This document shows positions 8,365 to 15,215 of a stretch of 37,320 nucleotides of DNA, in pieces. The first letter of the stretch is position 1, and each line of letters begins with the position of its first letter. A program made the position numbers and the translations under genes. The notes under the pieces are model-generated. The model saw only the letters and a program-made list of their open reading frames with translations, ran no database searches and was not told the DNA's origin. Origin of the DNA: Candidatus Brocadia sp. (GTDB lineage Bacteria > Planctomycetota > Brocadiia > Brocadiales > Brocadiaceae); NCBI GenBank assembly GCA_013360945.1, contig JABWAQ010000026.1, positions 1 to 37,320 of the forward strand, in the 5' to 3' direction.

Positions 8365-9153
8365 ATGAAACCTAAAGTTTTATCGAATAAGGTTGGTTTA
8401 TGGTGTGCAACGACGGTAGTAAGCACTGCGCTAATGTTGGGTATTGCGCCGGTGGATGTTAGAGCCGGATTAAATGTACCAACAGAGGTTACCGAGTTGG
8501 GCAAGGATACTTACAAAAAATATTGCAGCCCCTGTCATGGAGAGGAGGGTAAAGGAGACGGACCACTGGCAAGGTCGATGCTTCCCAAGCCACGCGATTT
8601 TACGAGAGGCGCGTATAAATTTAGAACGACCCCGAGTGGTTCACTTCCTACAGATGAAGATATTTACAGGACCATTTCCTTTGGTGTTCCAAACTCTACC
8701 ATGATCCCCTGGGATGTCTTAACGGAGGAGCAGCGACTGTCGGTGATTCCTGTCCTGAAGAGTTTTTCTGAGGCGTTTGAAGTCAGGAAACCTGACCCAC
8801 CGGTAGAGGTTGGTTTGATGGTCAGACCTACGGAAAAATGTGTTGCAATGGGGAAAAAGATTTATGAAGAGAAACTGGAATGCTGGAAGTGCCATGGCAT
8901 CGAAGGACATGGAGATGGCCCCAGCGCGGCTGAGCAGGAGGACGATTTTGGATTCCCTATAAAGCCCTTTGATTTTACCACGGGAAAGTTTAAGGGAGGT
9001 AGCACACCCCAGGATGTTTATCTTAGATTTACTACGGGGTTAAACGGCACCCCCATGCCGTCGTTCGCCAAAGAGCTTAGCGACGAGGAAAGATGGTGTT
9101 TAACGTATTATGTAATGTCACTCATTAAACCAGAAGAAAATACCCATAAATAG
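8365..9153 (+). CDS. Periplasmic diheme cytochrome c, partner of the HAO-like protein
   Basis: The 262-residue exported protein has two class-I-like cytochrome c modules with CSPCH at about residue 54 and CWKCH at about 173. Each module has a following GKGDGP/GHGDGP motif and a distal Met segment (STMIPW; GTPMPSF), the probable axial ligands. AAAGGAGG ends at 8352, directly touching the ATG at 8353, so the ATG at 8365, 12 bases away, is the more likely start; it gives the signal peptide ending VDVRAG. The octaheme HAO-like gene starts 39 bases downstream. Anammox genomes encode such diheme/HAO-like pairs (for example kustc0457/kustc0458 in Kuenenia), where the diheme protein is a structural and electron-transfer subunit in the anammoxosome. 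That role is inferred from context. Confidence 0.88.
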   Translation: MKPKVLSNKVGLWCATTVVSTALMLGIAPVDVRAGLNVPTEVTELGKDTYKKYCSPCHGEEGKGDGPLARSMLPKPRDFTRGAYKFRTTPSGSLPTDEDIYRTISFGVPNSTMIPWDVLTEEQRLSVIPVLKSFSEAFEVRKPDPPVEVGLMVRPTEKCVAMGKKIYEEKLECWKCHGIEGHGDGPSAAEQEDDFGFPIKPFDFTTGKFKGGSTPQDVYLRFTTGLNGTPMPSFAKELSDEERWCLTYYVMSLIKPEENTHK

Positions 9154-9192
9154 CGTCTGAATTATGTTCTAATACCTATGGAGGTGAAAGAA

Positions 9193-10806
9193 ATGAAAAA
9201 ATTAGGGTTAGGTTTGTGTTTATCTGCGGTGATGGCGTTTACTTCTGTGGCATGGGCGGCAGAACCGCCACCCAAGAAGGAAACGCCACCGGATTTGTAC
9301 GAAGGAACGCCAGATTGGTATAAGGCGGTTTATAAAGATAATGTTGGATTGAGGGAGGGTTCAGGCCCTTTTAAGGACTATTTTAAGCCGCAGATGTTGG
9401 ATATGTACTGGCAACCTCTTAGGCATTATGAACCCATGAAGAATCTCGATCATACCATCTTCATTGAAAAAGAGAGAAGGGATTTGTGCGTAGTATGCCA
9501 TGAGGAGGCGACCCCTGGCGTGGTGCAGGACTGGAGGAGTTCGGGGCATAAAAATCCCAAAAGCACCCCATACTTGTCTGCAAGAACAGCCGAAATTGAG
9601 AAGCGTACGAACAGGATTTTAAATGAGGTTCACTGTTTCGACTGTCATGTTGACTCGAAAAAGAAGCTGATCCGGATGCCAACCGGTGATGTATGCGGGG
9701 AATGTCACAGACCTCAATTTGATGATTTCTTAAGGGAACGGGAAGTGGGCCGTCCCAATCATGTCCAATCATGGGAGGCGAATACGATTGTGCCATGGTA
9801 TGCCGAAGCTGCCCGGAGGGGTTATTTATATGGGCAACACGGTTGTGACTTGTGCCACTCGGGTGCAGAAAAATGTGATGTATGCCATACCCGGCATAAA
9901 TTTAGCGCTGCCGAAGGAAGGCAACCGGAGGCCTGCATTACCTGTCATATGGGACCTGATCATCCGGACGCTGAATCGTATGGCGAATCGAAGCACGGTG
10001 TAATCTATCATCAGGAGGAAGAACATTTTGATTTTACCAGGCCTTTAGCTGATGTAAGGCCGGGTAAGGATTATCGTACGCCGACATGTCAATACTGTCA
10101 TATGTACGAGAAGCATGGCAGGTTTATCCATAACCCCGTGATGAAGGGTATCTGGCGTATGGGTACGATACCGCCAAAAAATATTGAATACAAATCATCA
10201 CTCAAAGATTATCCGTACGGGATTAATATCATAGGAGACAAGATCGATATTTATTCAGAAGAAAATATCGCCAAGAGGTCATATTGGTTAGAAGTTTGTG
10301 CAAAGTGCCACAGCGATCGTTTTGCCGACACCTATTTGAAATCACTGGATGAATTCATGTTCCAGGCACATAAGCTGGCAGACGAGGCGCATAAGGTTAT
10401 AGACGACCTCATTGCGGATGGTCTCCTGTATCCCGGTTGGGAGGAAAAAGATCCATATCCGCTCAGCGATGGGATTGTGGCGCAACTCAGCCCCGCATTC
10501 CTTGGCGAACCGGTTTATAACGCCTTTAAGACGTTAAAAGGAAAATTCCCCGTTGTCGGACCGATTCTCGGTGTTTATGGTATGTTCTTGCAACAGCAGA
10601 ATAATCCCTCTACGATTGAGAATATGTATAATAGATTATGGTTCTGGTATAAGCTACAGGGATATAAGGGTACCGCTCACGTCCAGCAGGATGTTTCCTG
10701 GTGGTGGGGTCAGGCTCCTATGATGATGGAATTGACTAAAATCCATGGAGAAGCAGCCAGATTACGCCGGGAAGGACGTATCGAGAAAGTTTCTCTGACA
10801 AAATAG
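9193..10806 (+). CDS. Octaheme hydroxylamine oxidoreductase-like cytochrome c (probably lacking the P460 cross-link)
   Basis: The 537-residue exported protein has exactly eight CxxCH heme sites at about residues 99, 148, 168, 218, 228, 248, 299 and 369, the spacing of the HAO family. A signal peptide (LGLGLCLSAVMAF...AWA) precedes them. In P460-forming HAO enzymes a C-terminal Tyr cross-links to a heme of the next subunit. The corresponding segment here reads HVQQDVSWWWG (about 497-507), with Val near 501 where I would expect that Tyr. This suggests the reductive or non-cross-linked subgroup, of which the Kuenenia kustc0458 protein has been described as nitrite-reducing. ATG 9193 is chosen because GGAGGTGA lies just upstream, while ATG 9178 precedes that site. 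It lies behind its diheme partner and before a strong hairpin at 10850, closing the operon. Confidence 0.92.
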   Translation: MKKLGLGLCLSAVMAFTSVAWAAEPPPKKETPPDLYEGTPDWYKAVYKDNVGLREGSGPFKDYFKPQMLDMYWQPLRHYEPMKNLDHTIFIEKERRDLCVVCHEEATPGVVQDWRSSGHKNPKSTPYLSARTAEIEKRTNRILNEVHCFDCHVDSKKKLIRMPTGDVCGECHRPQFDDFLREREVGRPNHVQSWEANTIVPWYAEAARRGYLYGQHGCDLCHSGAEKCDVCHTRHKFSAAEGRQPEACITCHMGPDHPDAESYGESKHGVIYHQEEEHFDFTRPLADVRPGKDYRTPTCQYCHMYEKHGRFIHNPVMKGIWRMGTIPPKNIEYKSSLKDYPYGINIIGDKIDIYSEENIAKRSYWLEVCAKCHSDRFADTYLKSLDEFMFQAHKLADEAHKVIDDLIADGLLYPGWEEKDPYPLSDGIVAQLSPAFLGEPVYNAFKTLKGKFPVVGPILGVYGMFLQQQNNPSTIENMYNRLWFWYKLQGYKGTAHVQQDVSWWWGQAPMMMELTKIHGEAARLRREGRIEKVSLTK

Positions 10807-10849
10807 CAGACTCTGGTCTTTTACGAAAAGTCATGCTCAGTTCATAATG

Positions 10850-10884
10850 AAGAAGCCCATGATGTTATTCATCATGGGCTTCTT
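10850..10884. terminator. Strong hairpin terminator after the HAO-like gene
   Basis: A perfect 15-bp stem (10850-10864 with 10870-10884, loop TTATT) lies 44 bases after the HAO-like stop codon. It starts with AAGAAG and ends with CTTCTT, so it could stop transcription from either side, but it lacks a long U-tract after the stem. Confidence 0.7.
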
Positions 10885-10963
10885 TCGTTGTGAACTTATC
10901 AATACCGGTTTGAATAAATGGCGGGTGTTTTGTCTTTACCCTGATGTTAAAGAATTTCAAACA

Positions 10964-11005
10964 TCCCCCATAATCTCCCCGTTTACGGGGGGAAACAGAG
11001 GGGGT
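10964..11005. repeat. Nested GC-rich palindromic repeat
   Basis: An inner palindrome CCCCGTTTACGGGG (10977-10990) sits within outer C5/G5 arms (10965-10969 and 11000-11004). It belongs to the CCCCC/GGGGG palindrome type found several times in this window. It lies between the HAO-like and hemC stop codons, a 234-base convergent gap with no gene. Confidence 0.5.
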
Positions 11006-11040
11006 AAGTCGACGAAGTTCTGGTTAAAAAGGGAGAATTT

Positions 11041-11997
11041 TTATGTATTGTCAATACGCGCTTGGAATTCCTGACGTATCTCATGAAGAATTTTTCTGCC
11101 GCCGTTTTCCAGCATCCTCTCGGCAAGCTCATCTCCTACCTTTGCAGCCTTGCTGAGAGGACCGCTGTGTTTATCCCGTATTGTGTGGTCACCCTCTATG
11201 CTGCAAATGATTGCTTCAAGCTGTACTTCGTTACCTTGCGTCTGTGCATATGCTCCAATAGGCACCTGGCATCCACCCTGAAGTTTTGCTAATAAAGTCC
11301 GTTCCGCTTCTACTGCAATCCTGGTCTGCACGTCGTTAATACTTGAAACAATGTCATGAATTCGGGCGTCATTGTCACGTATTTCGATACAAAGCGATCC
11401 TTGTCCTACAGCGGATAACATAATATCGAATGGTATGATCTGGCTGATTGTACCCGTGTAACCCATTCTGCGTAACCCGGCGTAGGCAACGACAATGGCA
11501 TCCAGATCGTCTGTCTCCAGTTTTTTGAGTCTGGTATCTAAATTGCCTCGCAGGTCTAAAATTTTGAAATCAGGCCTGAAAGCCAGTAACTGTGCCTTTC
11601 TGCGGAGACTGCTTGTGCCAATACGCGCATCATCAGGTAGTTTTTCCAGGTTGGCGTGATTGTTACTGATAAGGGCATCATGGGGGTCCTCTCGTTTGGG
11701 CGTGGCGCCAATGGTTAATCCTTCATGCAACTCTGTTGGCACATCTTTAGCGCTGTGAACGGCAATATCAATCTTTCCTTTGATTAAAGCCATCTCCAGT
11801 TCCTTCGTAAACAAACCAGTCCCGCCTAAACGCGACAAGGGTGCATCGGTAATTTTGTCACCCTTTGTCGATATTTTTTCGATGTGAAATTCAAATCCAG
11901 GATGTAGTCTTTTGAGCTCTGATATGACCCAATTAGTCTGGGTAAGCGCGAGTTTACTACCCCTGGAACCGACAACAACTTTTTTTTCCTTTACCAA
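11041..11997 (-). CDS. hemC: Hydroxymethylbilane synthase (porphobilinogen deaminase)
   Basis: The 318-residue cytoplasmic enzyme polymerises four porphobilinogen units into hydroxymethylbilane in tetrapyrrole synthesis. Signature segments are GSRGSKLALTQTNWV at the N-terminus, the substrate-binding region HSAKDVPTEL, SSLRRKAQLLA, and LQGGCQVPIGAYA with the dipyrromethane-cofactor Cys at about residue 243. Length fits the family (about 310). The start codon is TTG (11997-11995), supported by GGAGAG 8 bases upstream; no ATG is available near it. The gene is alone on this strand and converges with the octaheme operon. Heme supply is a plausible shared need with the multiheme cytochromes, but no shared regulation is visible. 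Confidence 0.96.
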   Translation of the reverse strand: MVKEKKVVVGSRGSKLALTQTNWVISELKRLHPGFEFHIEKISTKGDKITDAPLSRLGGTGLFTKELEMALIKGKIDIAVHSAKDVPTELHEGLTIGATPKREDPHDALISNNHANLEKLPDDARIGTSSLRRKAQLLAFRPDFKILDLRGNLDTRLKKLETDDLDAIVVAYAGLRRMGYTGTISQIIPFDIMLSAVGQGSLCIEIRDNDARIHDIVSSINDVQTRIAVEAERTLLAKLQGGCQVPIGAYAQTQGNEVQLEAIICSIEGDHTIRDKHSGPLSKAAKVGDELAERMLENGGRKILHEIRQEFQARIDNT

Positions 11998-12210
11998 TGC
12001 AAAATCTCTCCATTATTAGAAATATGAAAGCGATTGAAAATCTATTAACAAGGTAATTTGTTTTTCTGATAATATCATAATGTGCCAGAAGTGTCAAACT
12101 ACTTTGTCTGTCGCTACTTTGAGAGAATGGATTAATCTGCCTTTATAAGCGTCATCAAAGGAGTTTCTTGCAGAATCATGCACGACTGGTAAATTTTATT
12201 ATATTTTTGC

Positions 12211-12240
12211 TTGACATAAAATGCCGTTCGGGTTTATATA
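12211..12240 (+). promoter_or_regulatory. Sigma70-type promoter for the riboswitch/tandem paralog transcript
   Basis: TTGACA (12211-12216), an 18-base spacer and TATATA (12235-12240) lie about 25 bases upstream of the aptamer. The -35 context TTGACATAAAAT is the same as in the promoter at 1952-1980 on the other strand. Confidence 0.75.
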
Positions 12241-12265
12241 AAACTATATAGTAACAAGAATACAT

Positions 12266-12370
12266 AACGACAAAGGCAAACCCTGGGTGATCAGGGGACG
12301 CAAAGTAAAGGGTCTTACTAGTCGTTTCAGTGGTTTAAACCGCCTATAAGATAGCCTTACTGCCGAAGAT
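12266..12370 (+). promoter_or_regulatory. Cyclic di-GMP-I (GEMM-I) riboswitch upstream of the tandem exported-protein genes
   Basis: The core motifs are AAAGGCAAACC, P2 CCTGG-GTGA-TCAGG with a GNRA loop, GGACGCAAAG and TGCCGAAG. P3 pairs GTAAAGG (12305-) with CCTTAC (12355-12360) and TCTTA (12313-12317) with TAAGA (12347-12351); an inner arm GTGGT-TTAA-ACCGC caps it. Compared with the copy at 1815-1928, P2 and the upper P3 differ in sequence yet keep pairing (TCTTA/TAAGA here, TCTTT/AAAGA there), which is covariation support. The G20-equivalent is G, favouring c-di-GMP. P1 is weak or not evident. Confidence 0.93.
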
Positions 12371-12410
12371 TTTTTCTATGAATATCTTTGCAGTAAGGCT
12401 GTTTTATTTT
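12353..12410 (+). terminator. Rho-independent terminator, expression platform of the riboswitch
   Basis: AGCCTTACTGC (12353-12363) pairs with GCAGTAAGGCT (12390-12400), followed by GTTTTATTTT. The 5' arm overlaps the 3' strand of P3, so ligand-stabilised P3 should prevent terminator formation and turn expression ON. The stem sequence is identical to that of the minus-strand copy at 1789-1835. Confidence 0.88.
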
Positions 12411-12442
12411 AAGGACGTTTAGTTTTTAAAGGAGATACAACA

Positions 12443-13003
12443 ATGTATTTCTTCAGGATACCGATAAAATGCATGATTATCGTAGCAGTCTTATCGATGA
12501 TGTATGTGGGAATCGAAGTTGTCGCATGGAATTCAATCACTTCATATACGGTATTCGGCGAACATCCGGAGCAAAAGGCGCGTCTTAAAGAAATTGAAAA
12601 ATCGATCGTAACCTTAGATGACGTTGCAAAGTATGCAGAGGAGTACATTCAGAAAAATTCCAGGGACGGCGTTTTCAAATACTATGATAAAAATGCCAAA
12701 AAAGAGTTGGAATTGACGCTTGACAAGATACACCGGGAGAAGCTCTCAAAAACGAAAAAGGATGAATATTTCGTCTGTGCAGATTTCAAGGGAAAGGATG
12801 GTAATACGTACGATCTTGACTTTTTTGTACAGGGGAAAAGCAAGAATTTTTTAAATGTTGATAAAAAAAGCATCTCCATCCACAAGGTAAACGGAAAGGA
12901 AAATTACACCTGGAACTACAATGAAAAGAAAGGGGTGTGGGAGAAGAAAACTATTAAAACCGGGAAGAAAGAACCAGAACATCCTAAGCCTGAGTATCCT
13001 TAA
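12443..13003 (+). CDS. Exported protein of unknown function, riboswitch-controlled, paralog 1
   Basis: I do not recognise this 186-residue family. It has an N-terminal hydrophobic segment (IKCMIIVAVLSMMYVGIEVVAW) consistent with a signal peptide or anchor. A conserved central region follows: DDVAKYAEEYIQKNS, DGVFKYYDKNAKKELEL, DEYFVCADFKGKDGNTYDLDFFVQG, then IHKVNGKENYTWNYN. A Lys/Pro/Glu-rich tail ends in PEHPKPEYP. The ATG has AAAGGAGATACAACA upstream. The next gene encodes a close paralog (most of residues 60-165 align). It is the first gene after the c-di-GMP riboswitch, so it is probably made when c-di-GMP is high and may act at the cell surface or in the matrix. The mixed alpha/beta core and charged composition suggest a small binding domain; no catalytic motif is visible. 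Confidence 0.85.
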   Translation: MYFFRIPIKCMIIVAVLSMMYVGIEVVAWNSITSYTVFGEHPEQKARLKEIEKSIVTLDDVAKYAEEYIQKNSRDGVFKYYDKNAKKELELTLDKIHREKLSKTKKDEYFVCADFKGKDGNTYDLDFFVQGKSKNFLNVDKKSISIHKVNGKENYTWNYNEKKGVWEKKTIKTGKKEPEHPKPEYP

Positions 13004-13110
13004 GAAAAGTCAGTGTCACCGGCATCGTCGGTAATACTGGCTGAAAATATCTGTATCAGTAAATTTGTGGCTTTTCATAAAGCAATATTTTTAATAAAGG
13101 AGATCCTACA

Positions 13111-13659
13111 ATGCGCGTGTACACAATATTGAAGAATGGCTTGACCGCAGCAGGAGTCTTATCGATTATGCTGGGATTGAGCGCCTCAACTGCCTTATCT
13201 CAAAGAGAGCATCCCGGCCAGGCAATACCTTACACAGCGGAAGAGAAACCGCGTATAACCAAAGAGGATGTAGCAAAATTCGCAGATGAATACATTCGAA
13301 AGAATTCCAAGGATGGTGTATTCAAGCATCTCGATAAGAACACAGGAAAGGAACTGGAGCTGATGCTTGACAAGGTGCACAAGGAAAAACTCTCTCCGAC
13401 AAAGACGGATGAATATTTTATCTGTGCCGATTTTAAAGGAAAGGACGGTAATACCTATGACCTGGACTTCTTTGTACAGGGCACCAGTAAGAATAATTTG
13501 AGGGTTGACAAGGCGAGCATTTCCGTTCACAAGGTAAATGAAAAAGAAAATTATACCTGGAGCTATAATAGGAAGGCAGATGTTTGGGAGAAGAAGGCTA
13601 TCATCATTGAAAAAGAATATCCTGAACCTGCAAAGAGGGAGCATCCGGGAAATCCATAG
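13111..13659 (+). CDS. Exported protein of unknown function, paralog 2
   Basis: The 182-residue tandem paralog of the preceding gene shares EYIRKNSKDGVFKHLDKN, KTDEYFICADFKGKDGNTYD and HKVNEKENYTWSYN with it. The N-terminus has a convincing signal peptide (GLTAAGVLSIMLGLSASTALS, cleavage near ALSQR). Just after cleavage comes REHPGQAIPY, and the C-terminus repeats the idea with KREHPGNP; both paralogs carry EHP motifs near each end. The ribosome-binding site is AAAGGAGATCCTACA. It lies 107 bases after paralog 1 with no terminator seen between, so both are probably on the riboswitch-controlled transcript. Function unknown. A palindromic repeat begins at the last base of its stop codon. Confidence 0.85.
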   Translation: MRVYTILKNGLTAAGVLSIMLGLSASTALSQREHPGQAIPYTAEEKPRITKEDVAKFADEYIRKNSKDGVFKHLDKNTGKELELMLDKVHKEKLSPTKTDEYFICADFKGKDGNTYDLDFFVQGTSKNNLRVDKASISVHKVNEKENYTWSYNRKADVWEKKAIIIEKEYPEPAKREHPGNP

Positions 13660-13739
13660 CGCAGCAAGCCGTAATCAAATTAACCACTCTTGTATCCCCC
13701 TCCTTCGCAAGGAGGGGGGCAAAGGGGAGGTAATAAACT
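13659..13739. repeat. Dispersed palindromic element, copy 2
   Basis: It has the same left flank (GCGCAGCA.AGCCG.AA.CAA) and right end (AAACTT) as the element at 4649-4712. The core is CCCCCTCCTTCGCAAGGAGGGGG, a perfect hairpin with the stem CCCCCTCCTT/AAGGAGGGGG, followed by AAAGGGGAGG. It joins the end of paralog 2 directly to a truncated redoxin fragment, so it marks a rearrangement point. It may also act as the operon terminator. Confidence 0.65.
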
Positions 13740-13923
13740 TACGAAAACATTGGGCGTCGATTATCCCATTTACCTTGACGGAGGAGATATTGGTCAAGTG
13801 TAGGACTTGCAGGCGTATCCGGCCACCATTATCTATGGGGAATACGGCAAAGTGGTTAACAAGCATCTCGGTCATTTGTCAGAAGAAGATTTGGGTGGTA
13901 AACTCAGCAAACTATTGAATAAA
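13740..13923 (+). pseudogene. Truncated redoxin/TlpA-like fragment with in-frame TAG
   Basis: Read in one frame this encodes TKTLGVDYPIYLDGGDIGQV, a TAG at 13801, then DLQAYPATIIYGEYGKVVNK and HLGHLSEEDLGGKLSKLL. This is the C-terminal half of a thioredoxin-fold redoxin (DYP.YLDG, the cis-Pro YPATIIY.., the GKVV..H.G hairpin, the final helix). The TAG sits where the family usually has Tyr (GQV-Y-.LQAYPAT), so one base change would explain it. The N-terminal half with the CxxC site is missing, and the fragment begins exactly where the palindromic element ends. Its frame continues without a stop into arsS. It is probably not functional on its own. Confidence 0.75.
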
Positions 13924-13947
13924 CGGCAATATAAGGGTTTAAATACG

Positions 13948-14922
13948 TTGCAGGAGTCAAAGATAACTTTCGAAGATAAATTAAGTCAGTATGGCTTTCA
14001 TCTAAGGCGTACGGCACTTAAAACGATTCAAATAAGCGTTGGGAAGTTGTGCAACCAGACTTGTATCCATTGTCATGTGAATGCCGGCCCGAAGAAGACT
14101 GAAATAATGACGGCAGAAACGGCAGATCGGGTATTAAAGCTCCTTTCCAATTCGTCATCAATTGATCTCGTAGATTTCACCGGCGGCGCCCCTGAACTTA
14201 ATCCGGCGTTCCGTTCAATGGTTGCCCGGTCTCATTCTCTGGGGTGTAGTGTTATGGATCGGTGCAATCTCACCGTTTTATTTGTCAATGGGCAGGAAGA
14301 TTTGGCAGAATTTTTCAAGAATAATTCCGTTGAAATTGTCGCATCGCTTCCATGTTATTCCCGGGAAAACGTGGATAAACAACGTGGCAAAGGTGTATTT
14401 GACAAGAGCATTGATGCACTGCGAAGGCTTAACTCTCTGGGCTATGGGCACGAAGGAAGCGGATTGAGATTAGACCTAGTCTATAATCCGGGCGATGCCT
14501 TTCTTCCGCCGCCTCAGGAAACACTGGAAAAACAATATAAAAAGGAACTATGGGGGCAATTTGGGATTGTTTTCAATCGTCTGTACGTGATGACAAACAT
14601 GCCGATTAGCCGATGGGAGGAATATCTTGAGCGTACAGGACAGGAGGGTCAATACAAGGAACTCCTTATTAACGCATTTAATTCGCAGACGGTGGGTGGT
14701 CTGATGTGCAGGACGCTCGTTTCTGTTGGATGGGACGGACGACTTTATGACTGTGATTTTAATCAGATGTTTGAAATCCCGATCGGTGGTCGTCACAAGA
14801 CAATATGGGACATTGAATCTTTTGATGAATTCAATGACGGTATAATTGCAACGGGTATGCACTGTTTTGGTTGCACTGCGGGGGCTGGAAGCAGTTGTGA
14901 GGGTTCGCTAATTAATAGTTAA
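13948..14922 (+). CDS. arsS: Arsenosugar biosynthesis radical SAM protein ArsS
   Basis: This radical SAM enzyme is thought to attach the 5'-deoxyadenosyl group of SAM to dimethylarsenic, the key step to arsenosugars. The cluster motif CNQTCIHC (Cys about 35, 39, 42) is followed by DFTGGAPELNP, MDRCNLTVL, VASLPCYSRENVDKQRG, GVFDKSIDALRRLNSLGYG, LVYNPGDAFLPPPQ, FNRLYVMTNMPISR, DGRLYDCDFNQM and the Cys-rich C-terminus HCFGCTAGAGSSC, all hallmarks of the family. The reading frame is open from 13807, but those extra 47 codons are the redoxin remnant. The TTG at 13948 gives an N-terminus of normal family length (about 35 residues before the cluster); its ribosome-binding site (AAGGG) is weak. No ATG exists before the cluster. 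arsM follows 293 bases downstream. Confidence 0.93.
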   Translation: MQESKITFEDKLSQYGFHLRRTALKTIQISVGKLCNQTCIHCHVNAGPKKTEIMTAETADRVLKLLSNSSSIDLVDFTGGAPELNPAFRSMVARSHSLGCSVMDRCNLTVLFVNGQEDLAEFFKNNSVEIVASLPCYSRENVDKQRGKGVFDKSIDALRRLNSLGYGHEGSGLRLDLVYNPGDAFLPPPQETLEKQYKKELWGQFGIVFNRLYVMTNMPISRWEEYLERTGQEGQYKELLINAFNSQTVGGLMCRTLVSVGWDGRLYDCDFNQMFEIPIGGRHKTIWDIESFDEFNDGIIATGMHCFGCTAGAGSSCEGSLINS

Positions 14923-14982
14923 AGCCATAAATGTACTATATTTTCGCGTTTTAATTAGGCTGCCTTTGGCAACGACTTTCAT

Positions 14983-15160
14983 TCTCCTTTCTAAAAAGGG
15001 GAGGTGTTACACCAAATGCCGGTGAAAAACAACCCCCTTGCCCCCTTTATTAAGGGGGAATTTCAATTTTTTCTTTCTTAAGGGGAATTTCCTTAGCTTC
15101 CTTAACTAAGGGGGATTTCCTCAAGTTCCCCTTAATAAAGGGGGATTCAGGGGGTTGTCT
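14983..15160. repeat. Cluster of about four degenerate CCCCTTAATAAGGGGG palindromes
   Basis: In the arsS-arsM gap, successive units contain CCCCCTTTATTAAGGGGGAA, CTTAAGGGGAATTTCC, CTTAACTAAGGGGGATTTCC and CCCCTTAATAAAGGGGGATT, the last followed by CAGGGGGTTG. These are intergenic palindromes of the kind that proliferate in many environmental bacteria, here accumulated in tandem. They could fold into several RNA hairpins between the two ars genes. Confidence 0.7.
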
Positions 15161-15215
15161 GATATGCTATGATACATACTTTGAAATTCTTTACTGATGA
15201 AAGAGGTGTGTCGTT

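Noticed and set aside
13801-13803. In-frame TAG as a recoded (pyrrolysine) codon joining redoxin to ArsS
   Set aside because: The redoxin lacks its N-terminal half and starts at a repeat element; simple decay explains the stop, and no recoding signal is visible.
13538-13918. 126-codon open frame spanning the end of paralog 2 and the redoxin remnant
   Set aside because: It is out of frame with both and crosses the palindromic repeat.
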